Positions 53,985 through 64,000 of a DNA stretch of 64,000 bases are shown here, piece by piece. Both the position numbers and the translations under genes were made by a program. The stretch is from Neoceratodus forsteri (Eukaryota; Chordata; Ceratodontiformes; Ceratodontidae). Position 1 is the first letter of the stretch, and the number at the start of each line of letters is the position of its first letter. The notes under the pieces are model-generated. The model saw nothing but the letters and a program-made list of their open reading frames with translations, was not told the origin of the DNA and ran no database searches. Location: positions 1,242,385,001-1,242,449,000 of the forward strand of contig CM057452.1 of assembly GCA_016271365.2 (NCBI GenBank). The letters run 5' to 3'.

Positions 53985-56770
53985 GGAGGAAAAATATGCT
54001 TTCTGTGCTTATGTGAACGCGCCACACTGCCTGCTCCAATGTCTGGGTTGAGGTCAGGAGCCAGCAGAGGGGGCAGCAGGTGTTCTCGTTTTCCTTGTGT
54101 ACACTCCCCAATGTCTGCAGCATTGATGTGGATATGATCTGGAATCAGCAGAATGATGGAGCAAGAGTTTTCTGCTTCTGTGCGGACTATCCCCAACCTC
54201 TGCAGAATTGCTTTGCTTGGTGTCAGAAGTCAGCCACTGGATGGAGTGGGTGTGTTTTGTTCCTTTGAGGACACTCATCCACCACTGCAGCATTGTTAGA
54301 GTTAGTGCCAGGACCAGTAGCAGGAAGGAGCATATATTACCTGTTCCTGTGTGGACTTACCATCTGTCTGCAGCATGGTCATGGTTAGGGTTAGACTCAG
54401 GAGCAAGCAGAGAGAGGAAGTATATGAATTATGTTCCTATATGGACTTCTTCTGTCTACAGCATTGTTGATATTGGCATCAGGAGCCAGCACAGTCGAGA
54501 GTGAGTCTTTTCTTTTCCTATGTGGACTTTCCCCTTTGCTTGCTGCACTGCTGTAGTTGGGGTGAGGAACCAGCAGAGGGAGTGATGAAGTAGATGTTTC
54601 CTGTTCCTGTGTATATTTTCCCCATGGCCTACAGCATTTTTGTAGCTGGGTTCAAGAGCCGCCCGAGGGACAGAGTGTGTGTTTTCCTTTCTGGACTTTC
54701 CCCCTGCCTGCTGCAGTGTTGTAGCATGCATCACAAGCCAGTAGAGGGAGGGAACAGATCTTTTTCAATCCTGTGTGGACATTCCCTTCTGCCTGCTTCA
54801 TTGTTGTAGTTGATGTCAGAAGCCAGTTGAGGAAGGGAGCAAATATTTTTGGTTCCTGGGTGAACTTTCCCCTTTCCTGTTGCATTGTTGTAGTTGTGGT
54901 CAGGAGCCACTAGACGGGAGAATGGGTGTGTTCTACTCCCTTGTGGACTCTCTCCCCTGCAGCTTTGTTGGAGCTGGTGTCAGGAACAGTCAAGGGAAGG
55001 GACAGGTCTTTACTGTTCCTGTGTGGTCTTTTCCTCTGCCTGCAGCATTGTTGTAATTGGGGTCAGAAGCAGGTAGAGAAGAAAGCAGATCTACAGCATT
55101 GTTGATATTGGATTCAGGAGCCAGCCACAGGATGAAGTTGGTGTTTTCTTTTCCTGTTTGGACTTTCCCCTCTGCCACATTGTTGTAGTTGGGGTTAGGA
55201 GCCTGGCAAGAGAAAGAGTGAATGTTTTCTATTACTGTGTTGATATTCCCCTCTGCTTGCACCATTGTTCGGATTGGGGTCAAGGTCGAGCAGAGGAAGG
55301 GAGCAGGTGTTTTGTGTTCCTGTGTGGACTTTTCCCTCTGCCTGCAGCATTGTTGATATTGGGATCAGAAGCCAACCACTGGAGGGAGTGGGTGTTTTCT
55401 TTTCCTGTTAGGACTTTCCTCTTTCTGAAGCCTTGTTAGGACAGGGGGCTGGAGCTAGCAGAAGGAGGGAATGGATGTTTTCTGTTCCTGTGTGCACTTT
55501 ATCTTCTTCCTTCAGCATTATTGGGACTGGGGTCAGAAGTTAACAGAGGGTGGGAGTGGATCTTTTCTGTTCCTATGTGGACTTTCCAAGCAGCCTGCAA
55601 CGTTGCTGGAGTTGGTGTCAGAGCAAGCAGAGGGAAGAATCAAATGTTTTCTGTTCCTGTGATGATATTCCCCTCTGCTTGCAGCATTGTTCAAGCTGAG
55701 GTCAGGAGCCAGAAGAGGGAAGGAGCAGATGTTTTCTGTTCCTATGTAGACTTTTAACTGCCTGAAGCATTGTCGATATTGGGTTCAGGAGCCAGCCACT
55801 GAAGAGAGTGGGTGTTTTCTTTTCCTGTGGGGACTCCCCCCCCACCCCCGCTGCCTGCAGCATTGTTGAGGTAGGGTGCCAGGAGCCAGTAGTGGGAATA
55901 AGTGGATGTTTTCTGTTCCTGTGTGGAATTTCCCCTCTACCTGTAGCACTGTTGGGGTAGGAGTTAGGAGTCAGCTGACAGAGGAAGTGAATGTTGTCTG
56001 CTCCATAGTAAACTTTCCTCTCTGCCTTTGTTGTAGTTGGGGTCAGGAGCCAACAGAGTGAGGAAGTGAATGTTTTCTTGTGACAGCAGAGGGATGGAGC
56101 CGATGTTTTCTGTTCCTGTGTGGACATTCCCTTCTTCATGTAGCATTATTGGAAATGAGGCCAGGAGTCAGCAGAGGGTGTGAGTGGATCTTTTCTGTTC
56201 CTATTCAGAACTTCTACTCTGCCTACAGCATTGTGGCACTTTGTGACAGGATCCAGCAGAGGGAAGGAGGGAGGGAGGGAATATTTTCTGTTTGTGATGG
56301 ACTTTCCCTACACCGCCTACAGGATTGTTGTAGCTGTGGTCAGGAGGCAGCAGAGGGAGGGAGGGAGGGAGCAGATGTTTTCTGTTCCTGTGTGAAATTC
56401 CCCCAGCTGCCTATAGCATTGTTGTGGATGGGGTCAGGATCAAGTAGAAAGGAGGACTTGGATGTTTTCCATTCCTGTAGGGGCTTCCCCTCTGCCTGCA
56501 GCGGTGTTGTAGTTGGGGTCAGAAGCCAGCAGAGGGAGGGAATGGGGGTTTTCTGTTCCTGTGTGGAATTCCCACTGCCCAAACCTGCAGCATTGCTGGA
56601 GTTAGTTTCAGGAGCCAACCACAGGTAGAAGTGGATGTGTTTTCTTCTTGTTTTGACACTGCACTGTCTGCAGAATTGCTGGGGTTGTTGCCAGGTGCCA
56701 GCAAAGGGAAGGAGTAGATGGCTTTGGTTCCAGTGTAGACACTCCCCACAAGCTGCATATTGTTTGGGTT
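53985..56770 (+). repeat. Minisatellite of ~88-bp units, about 30 copies
   Basis: Each unit reads roughly GGTCAGGAGCCAGCAGAGGG, then TTTTCTGTTCCTGTGTGGAC, then TTTCCCCTCTGCCTGCAGCA and TTGTTGTAGTTGG. Spacing between TTCCTGTGTGG markers is near 85-100 bp (for example 56380 to 56555 covers two units). Units vary by substitutions and small indels. Frames of up to 182 codons run through it in several frames and both strands and are products of the repeat. Confidence 0.85.
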
Positions 56771-56990
56771 GTGGTCTAGAGTCAGCATGGTTAAGGAACA
56801 GGTGTTTGTTTGTAAAACAAATGAGACATGGATCTGGAGGGGCAGGATGGAGTGTGTGAGTTTATTTGTAACAAAAAATGGACTGATATGAAGGTGGCAG
56901 GAAGGAGCTAGCAATGGGAGAGAGTGTTTTTTTTTTATTTACTTTTACTCACCAAAGTGACAATCTTCAGCTAGATAACCTTTCAACCCT

Positions 56991-57242
56991 TTCTGGCCAT
57001 TAGGGTGCCGGCATTACAGCACCTGGTCATTATGGTGCCAAATGCTGGATTTGCTGCCCCCTCCCTGAGGTCCGCCCCCCAGAGTTAGTATCCTTAGAAA
57101 AGGGTGTGTGTGGTGGGAGCTACTCCCCAGATAGGGGATGTGGGGGTGCAGCCACCTGCAAAATGAGAGAGGATGGTGACTTTCCAACTTGGTGCCATAA
57201 TGACTGGGCACACTGCTGCTGATGCTCTGAAGTGGTGCAACC
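56991..57242. mobile_element. Candidate 252-bp MITE with 12-bp flanking repeat
   Basis: CCTTTCAACCCT lies at 56979-56990 and 57243-57254. Inside, GTCATTATGGTGCCAA near 57028 and TTGGTGCCATAATGAC near 57190 form an exact 16-bp inverted repeat. The outer ends do not pair well. Confidence 0.4.
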
Positions 57243-57254
57243 CCTTTCAACCCT

Positions 57255-59990
57255 ACCCTACCCTTAGTAATACCCGTCCAGCATGGTGTCTATTTGATAT
57301 AAATGCCCAGCTTTTTGCACTGAGCTGCTCAGTTCTCAGAGGCGGTGGATCATCTGGTGGTTGTGGCCCATGAGTACCTGCTTCATCTTTGTTGCTCTGC
57401 AGGGGTTTTTCCATTGTTAATCTCAACCCACACAGGATGCTGATGGTGATAGCTCAATGATGCATTTGTATGCAAATGTGTGTTAGCACACCAGAAACAA
57501 ATGGTGTTGACTCTCCTACTGCCAGCTCCAATTGCACCACCACCACCTGTGGACTGCCAGATGATGATAGCACACTGGATTCTGCAGCTCTCCCTTGCCC
57601 GAGAAAGAGAATATCCTGTGGAATGCTTAATCCTCCTCCTCCTCCTGCCCTGGCTGGCCTTCTAACATTTCACTCACTCCCAAACCCGGGTCACTCGGAC
57701 ACAAGTGGAAGCCCTGCCACTGTTGGTTGTGTGTTTGTTTTGTGTGGGTTAGCTGGGTGTTTTTTTTCTCCCCTTCCTGATTGGCCCTCTTCCCCTCTTC
57801 CACCAGTCCCCCACCCCAGCCCCATCACACCAACATTCTCCAGGGCTTACTTTGTTTTGCATCTGGCCCCCAGGCTTGCCTCCCTGAGGGTATCAGTGGG
57901 GTTCCCCAATCCTTGCTGTTGATCTGGATCTTATTTTGCTGGACAGAGTCTGCATATTTTGGTGCAGAGCCTGTGAGGGATTAGGTCATTCTGCCAGTCA
58001 GACATCTTCCCTGTTCTTGGCAGGAGGTGCATGCATACAATGCTGTCATGATACATGTTGTATGTTCCCACATGACATTTGACAATAGCCTCCACATCTC
58101 CATGCATGTCCTGGAAGCACTGGAATGCCTATCTCCTATCCTTCATTAGGGTCAGGCACATGCCAGGCTCCATGTCCTCCAACCCCTGGAAGAGAACAGC
58201 AGTCCCTCAGAGGCTCGATCCTCCTTCCTTTATTGACCCTCCAATGACCCAGTCTCACTTCCAAACCACAGTTTATCAGCACTGCAAATAATAGTGCTAC
58301 TGCAGCACCAGTGGGATGGCACTGGGTGTTTGTTTTTAAAAACAAATTGGTCCAGGACCAGTAGCAGGATCAGGGTGGAGGGAACTGGCAGAGGGAGGCA
58401 GGTGCTATTTTTTTATGACAAATCAGACTTTGATCTGGAGTGCAAGGACAGAACAAGTATATAAAGTATAAAACAGTTTTTGTGGTGGAGGGAGCTCCCA
58501 GAAGGAAGAGCAGTAGGACTGGAAAGAAAAAAGAGTCCCAGTAGTCATGGCTGGTTGTGCCACACATCCATTTGGAACTGGAAGACCTGCATTTGAGTAT
58601 AAAAATTGTCTGTCTCACCTTGAGCTGGTGGGATCTAAGAAGCAATGCATAGACATCATGCAATGGTACAGAGGAAGAAAGTAGTTCTATCCTCTGCCAC
58701 AGTGGATCAGTGATACCATTGATGCCACGGGTGACCATGTCAACCACACCCTGCCTATAGAATGATGCAATGGACAGTACTTTAGATAAGGTGGTGGTAG
58801 AGTTACTTAAGGGGGAGGGGATCACAGGATTTTGTTTCATTAACCACATTCCACTTGTGTAAAGTCACCTATGAATATGGAGGGGCTGGTAAACATTAGC
58901 TATAATATTTCCATTCAAGTGCCACCCCAACAGACCAGCAGACCACCTTCATATTCTGGTCTGGCTACAGGCTTCTTAAGTAAATTATTCCTTAAGAGAG
59001 TTTGTTTGAGCTATTGAGAAAGACAAAGACTATTTTACTTGGTTTGCCTCCCTGACAAAAAACAAATCATTGAAAGAGTACTATTTATTCTGTGTGCTCA
59101 TATGTGTTTTCCATTTCAGTTGCCAAACCCACTAGGAAACAAATAAAGAAGCAAGAACCAGTTTTAAAGCAATTGAAACATATTGCTACTTTTGTTTCTT
59201 TCCAAAGAAAGCAGCTCATAGGAGTACATTAAAGGGACTGAAATGATCTCAGAAAATGATTAAAACTGAACTTGTAACCATTCTAATGGACTCTACGCTT
59301 TTTAAAATAATATAGGACACTGGGAAGAAGTGGCAAGAATATGGTGTATGCTGTATACAGTGCAAGTGAGAAGATGGTGCTCCCTCTGTTCTGGCTATTT
59401 ACCATTATAACAGAAGAAGGTTTTCTTTTTACATTTTTATTTTTAAAGGGACAATGTCAACCCTTTTGCATTATATTGATTCTAATTGAAAACTCACATT
59501 TTATGATTGCTTATCTTCTCTAAAACTCATAGAAGTTATTGGTTGTTTTACCTGCTACCTTTCTTAGTAGAACTGAAATGCATGGGAATTGCACAATGAT
59601 ACCTAACTTTATTTTGTGTCAAATCCTTCATCTACTTATATCACTGGCATACATCCTGAACACCAGGAACACCCCCAAACAGTACAGCCATGTACAATTC
59701 AATAGCCTCCTCCCCTCACACAACATCATGAATTTGCTAGATTGTTAGGAGCATTCCAAAGTCCAGGAAAGATGCAGTGAAAGTTGATCAAAGAATGTAA
59801 ACAAACACATTTTTGTGTGGAAACAGCACTATGGTGATCAGTCTCTTTCTTTTTTGTTCTGTAGCAGCTTATATAATATACACAGTCATAAAAACAGATA
59901 GAGTACAGGTAGCAATAGTAACAGCTGGCATCAGATTGCAGGTGTCCTAAGGGCCTTCCGTAGGTTAGGAGAGTAGCATATTAAGGAAAG
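57255..59990. other. Unassigned; no convincing gene
   Basis: Frames of 150 codons (57470-57922, plus) and 159 codons (58370-58849, minus) are proline/serine-rich or hydrophobic with no motif I recognise. 58330-58450 shares AACAAAT...GGATCTGGAG-type phrases with 56790-56870 next to the minisatellite. 58880-59950 is AT-rich spacer. Confidence 0.35.
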
Positions 59991-59999
59991 ATAGTGATC

Positions 60000-61530
60000 T
60001 TGCATCTATGCACCTTGTTCCCAGTCCCAGGTGAGTCTGGGAGGGGGCAGTAGTGCAGCGCCTGGTCTTTTTCCCCCAATGTATTCCTTCACAGGGGCAG
60101 ATGTATACCATATAGGGGGCCCAGCATTGTTGAAATGTGGCCATTTGATATGATTGCAGGTGAGAAATATTATTGTGAAGCTAGGGAGGTCATGAAAGTC
60201 AGCACCTCTCCCATGGTAGGGGCCATGGTGAAATGCCACTTACATACAATAACTTGTTTAGTCTGAATGGTAAGTAGAGCCAGCCACCTACACTCTTGTG
60301 ACTTAAGGGGTGGGAGATCTGCCTAGATACCCAGCATAAAGAATGCCAAGGAGGGGTGATCTCTTTTTATAAGATGGCACTGGCTGTGTGGCACACCTGT
60401 TTCCATAGATATAGCAGGAAGGGGCAAGACCACAGTATGTGAAGCAGATCACGTCCCCTGGCCTGGTATCTCCAACAGTTGTCAGAGGCAAGAAGCTTGG
60501 CTGAGTGCATTAGATTCACCAGAACTCTGATATGGTCTGAACTGTGATGGCCAGGTATGAAACCCACCTGGAAAAGGTCAGTGAGGAGGGGGTCAAGTCT
60601 GGCATCTAGCACCTTGGCATAGATCTTGTTGTTCACATTTATTAGCAAGATTGGCTTGTAGTTCCCAGCATTTGTGAAGTCCTTCCCTTTCTTGGGGATG
60701 ACTATAATGGTGTCTTCTCTTAAAGTGGGAGGGAGGGTCCCTATGGATTTGGCCTCCTTGAACACTTCAGTGAGGAGGGGGGCAGTCTGGGATGCTAGGG
60801 CCTGATGGAAATCAGCAGTGAAACCATTTCCCCTGGAGACTTCCCTGCTTGTAGTCTCATTGTGGCTACCTCCACTTCTGCTACTGTAAAGGGAGTATCA
60901 AGGGCCATGGCCTGTGGAGGGGTTAGTTATGGAAGGTGAAGCTTGTCCAGGAAGGTTTGGGTTCCTATGGCTGGTGAGGGGTGAGTGGTGGAGTAAAGGT
61001 CAGAATAGAAGGAGGCCATAATCTTATTTATGTCCTGTAGAGAAGTAATAATACTCCCCTGTCTATTCTTCAGTCTGGGTATATGCCTGCTCGCCTGTTG
61101 CAAGCTAGGACTTTCCCTCCATTGTCCCTGACCCTCCCAGAAGGTGTGTCTGAGTCAGAGAACAGCGGCTTTTGCCTTTCTGTTTAACAGCTGATTAATT
61201 TCTAGCTGGAGTCCCAATATTTCTTTGTCTATGGTAGAGTCTGTGGATGGAGAGGCCATAGCCTTAAAGGCTAGTTCTACCTGAGCTAGTCTTAGCTCCA
61301 GGTCCACCAGGTGCTTCTCCCATTCTTTACGCTTAACCACTGCATAACCCATGATTCTCCCTCTTAGGATGACTTGAAGGCCTCCCATGTGGCTCCTGCC
61401 ATGGTATCTGTAATAGGGTTGTCCTCTAGGAAGAGGGAGGTTTCATTCCTTACCCAAGGGACAAAGTCCAGGTCTCTCATAAGGAGGGTGTCTGATTTGT
61501 TTTGCTTAATAACATTTGCCATTTGCAGGT
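60000..61530 (-). mobile_element. L1-clade LINE remnant with internal deletion, inverted
   Basis: The minus strand reads FVPWVRNETSLFLED and TMAGATWEAFK (endonuclease end, about 61470-61370), a linker with LVDLELRLAQVELAFKAMA, then RT text TLREDTIIVIPKKGKDFTN, NYKPILLINVNNKIYAKVL and QVGFIPGHHSSDHIRVL. Near 60485 it jumps in frame to CWRYQARGRDLLHILWSC, the C-terminal Cys-type motif, so the catalytic palm and thumb are deleted. Ends are approximate. Confidence 0.75.
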
Positions 61531-61539
61531 GGGCTGGGT

Positions 61540-61870
61540 GGCGAGCAGGGATTGGGGCTTGGGGTGGGGGGCATGATTCACTCTGTGGTGCTTTATCTAC
61601 ACCAGGGGAACATGGCATGGGGGGCATGATTAGATGTTTAGCCCTGCGGTGCTTTATGCATACATCTGGGATTGTGGCATGATGTGAGGGCATGTTTTAG
61701 ATGTTTAGCCAAGTGGGGCTTTATACATAAATGGCGGATTGGGACTCAGGATGGGGGCATGAATAGCCATGTGGGGCTTTAGCACATAAACTGGGGGATG
61801 AGGACTTGGGGGGTTCTAGCCTTCTGGGGCTTTTCTTTTCAGGATTGGGGCATGGGGGTTTAAACCCTCT
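61540..61870 (+). repeat. Short minisatellite, ~53-66-bp units, about 5 copies
   Basis: GGGGCATGATTAGATG, TTTAGCC and GGGGCTTTATACATAA-type phrases recur near 61571, 61624, 61690, 61748 and 61810. Confidence 0.7.
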
Positions 61871-62484
61871 GCGGGTCTTGGGGATTGTAACTCGCGGCAC
61901 ATTATTCAACCCCCAGTGGATGCAAAGTACACTTATACCAGCTATTTTCTGGTGTAAATGTACTTTGGCAGATGTCCTCTGGGGGTTGTTCAAGAATAGC
62001 ATAATTGGGGACTTGGAGGCTGCCCTACCAGAACTGGGTGCAACTGCTGCCCTAAACACCCAAGCACCATGTCTCAGTTGGTTTATGGCATAACTGGTGG
62101 TGTAAGTCCACTCTGGCACAAGCAGCCTGTGGCTGCTTTGTGGAATACTGAATGTCTCAACTCCTGGTGTAAACTGCTACTTGCACTTTTTTTTTGTGCA
62201 AGTCAGTTTGTGTCAAGTGTAACCCTTTGAGAATCGGGCCCACTATATTTAATTGAGTTGTAACTGAAGCCATCAATTGATGATAAATTTTATTCAGTTG
62301 AGGGCTACAACACAATTCAGAAAGATCGGGTGGGAAAAAAAAAGATGGTGGGATACTTGTTTATTACAAAGATGGATATCATTGAATTGAGCTCTAGTTA
62401 TAAATCTAATACCGCATACGAATGGTTACTTTTTCAGTTGTTTATAAGGGTGCTATAAGTAATAGATAACCCACTCTAAGGTGT
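61871..62484. other. Unassigned spacer
   Basis: GC-balanced to about 62230, then AT-rich. A 95-codon frame at 61806-62093 has no known motif. Confidence 0.35.
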
Positions 62485-62632
62485 GCGGTCATGCTCTGAT
62501 ATATGCACACCTTGGTGTGCATTGTTATACATGAGGCTTGAGGCTGCAGGCCGAGTGTGTCAACCACCCAAGGTGTGCATATATCAGAGCGTGACTACAC
62601 ATCCTAGAGTGAGTTATCTATCTTAAACAATG
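62485..62632. repeat. Foldback hairpin with ~50-bp arms
   Basis: AGATAACCCACTCTAAGGTG and ATATATGCACACCTT are mirrored by AAGGTGTGCATATAT and AGAGTGAGTTATCT. The loop holds CATGAGGCTTGAGG and GGCCGAGTGTG. A partial extra arm (GGTGTGTGGTCGCATTCTGA) is at 62662. Loop text matches the hairpin at 53615-53773. Confidence 0.75.
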
Positions 62633-62759
62633 GTAACATTTTTTGGAGGGGGTAGAAAGTGCAGGTGTGTGGTCGCATTCTGATATACGCATGGTTATGT
62701 GATGTGTTTCAACCAACCAGCAGAGATAGTTTTTCCTACCCATTTTATAAGTTAAAATT

Positions 62760-64000
62760 ATGCACAGTTCATAACACCCCTAAGATGGGCATTAAGGGAT
62801 TAACATATTTTTTACGATATCATAGTTTTGAACATAATTCTGGGGATATACTGGTGGTGGATGATTTTAATATTAACTGGACTCCAGAACATGATCCTGA
62901 GATTGAACCTCTTGTTGCAATGTTGGCTTGCGCCAGCTTATAACTTCCTGTAGCAGAATGAATTTAGCTAGCAAGAAGCATACTATATTGGAATGGGCCC
63001 TTGCTAATAATCCCACAAGAGTTCTAAATAGTGGTACATTCCCAGATGTGGTGAGTGATCACCTTGCAATATTCTGCACTTGGAGAGGGAAAAAAAGGGA
63101 AGCCCACCCCACACCCCCCAATTTATTTATTTTAGGAAATTTACAACTAGTATACAAGAAAGCATATTAAGGGACTTAAATATGATTGATTGGTCCTTTC
63201 TCGATGCTATTCCAGAAGTAGATCTGGCAGTTGATTATTTTCCCAATTATTTGGTGAATTTGTAAGATATTTTTTTCCCTAAGAAAACAAGAAGGGTCAG
63301 ATGGGTTGCTAATAAATGGATCATGTCTGATTTGTTTCAGTTAATGAAATCAAGTGATACTGCTCGAGACGAATTTAAAAAAATTACATAGCAAAAATGA
63401 CTTTAACAACCACCATAAATTAAGGAATATTTGTAAAGCTAAATTGAGGTAAAGTAAATCAGATTTTCATTTAAATAAATAGCAGAATGAGTTAAAAATT
63501 CCCCCCAAATTTTGGTCAGCTATTAAGACCCTTACAGTACCAAATACTAAGAATCAGTTTGATCTGTTTAACATAAATGGTAACATGATAATAGATCTAA
63601 GTGAAATACCCGAGACTTTCTAAAATAAATTTGCTGATCTGTCTCGCTATACTAAAGGCTTTTCTACCATTGATTGTGCAAACACTGATAGTTTAAAATC
63701 AAGGGGTAGTCAAGTTCCCACTTTTTATTTTCGAATGGTTAACCAAAACAGGTTCTGAATCTACTTAAACAATTATCACCCAATAAAAACTCTGGAGGAG
63801 ATAATCTTGAGCTTAGATTTTTAAAGTTAATTGCTCCCCATATTTATCTCCCTTTGACTAAGGTGTTCAATAGTTCTCTAACAACTGGGCAGTTTCCTAC
63901 TCAGTGGAGACAGGCTACTATAAAGCCAATATTTAAGGGTGGAGTAATGGCTGACTTAGATAGCTATTGGCAAACTTCCTTACTACCAACTTTAGGTAAA
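62760..64000 (+). mobile_element. AT-rich jockey-superfamily LINE, runs off the window
   Basis: The endonuclease end is readable as GDILVVDDFNINWTPEHDP and FPDVVSDHLAIF (with the SDH catalytic motif), then a linker, then RT start NNYHPIKTLEEIIL / LTKVFNSSLTTGQFPTQW and ATIKPIFKGGVMADLDSYW near 63860-63960. Many frameshifts and stops are present. The rest of RT is beyond 64000. Confidence 0.7.

Noticed and set aside
56080..56628. 182-codon frame as a cysteine-rich secreted protein
   Set aside because: It is one frame through the ~88-bp minisatellite; overlapping frames on both strands are similarly open.
57470..58849. 150- and 159-codon frames as host exons
   Set aside because: No splice sites placed sensibly around them, no known domain, and the first is low-complexity Pro/Thr/Ser.
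1..64000. CRISPR array or bacterial operon
   Set aside because: No short identical repeats with unique spacers; codon content, SINEs, LINEs and hAT ends are eukaryotic.

Overview
This window looks like repeat-dense nuclear DNA from a vertebrate with a large genome. The LINE, SINE and hAT mix (Tx1-type L1, CR1 with octamer-type 3' ends, L2-like LINEs, MIR-core SINEs) would fit an amphibian such as a caecilian, or a lungfish; the exact group is inference. I found no intact host protein-coding gene, no rRNA or tRNA gene and no CRISPR. Almost every open frame is a decayed reverse-transcriptase or endonuclease fragment, or a chance frame inside a tandem repeat.

Layout. 1-1190: 3' end of a jockey-type LINE. 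2040-11150: AT-rich coding-like remnants split by a near-complete inverted L1 (2604-8430, 13-bp target duplication) and a LINE 3' end (9945-10945). 13057-27388: a ~14.3-kb hAT-like transposon bounded by the 8-bp duplication TCCATATG. It holds a foldback, a ~298-bp tandem array with a LINE inside one unit, an exon-like cassette, and an inverted Tx1-type L1 that contains a CR1, which contains a SINE. 27885-32150: inverted L2/Rex-like LINE holding a SINE and a 1-kb inverted-repeat element. 33180-36440: long palindromes plus a second copy of the tandem-array family. 38000-39540: LINE remnant split by another inverted-repeat element and a LINE 3' end. 39575-41570: SINE, then a third, reversed copy of the array family. 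41700-52560: an L2-like LINE interrupted by a second L2-like LINE, which is itself interrupted by a CR1 and a 3.9-kb hAT; the outer LINE also holds two inverted-repeat elements. 53985-56770: minisatellite of ~88-bp units. 60000-61530: decayed L1. 62760-64000: LINE running off the end.

The most interesting signal is a structural class seen four times (30104-31144, 38223-38708, 49703-50423, 51002-52248). Each copy is 0.5-1.25 kb with ~80-230-bp terminal inverted repeats, an extra 55-73-bp tail outside the repeat at one end only, and a 13-15-bp target duplication. Several carry a CUGAUGA-hairpin-GAAA-like box near the tail-side repeat. This resembles the terminal organisation reported for Penelope-like retroelements (inverted terminal repeats, a short one-sided tail, hammerhead motifs), but no coding region is present. 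Boundaries in two of the four are supported because the host LINE reading frame resumes after the insertion.
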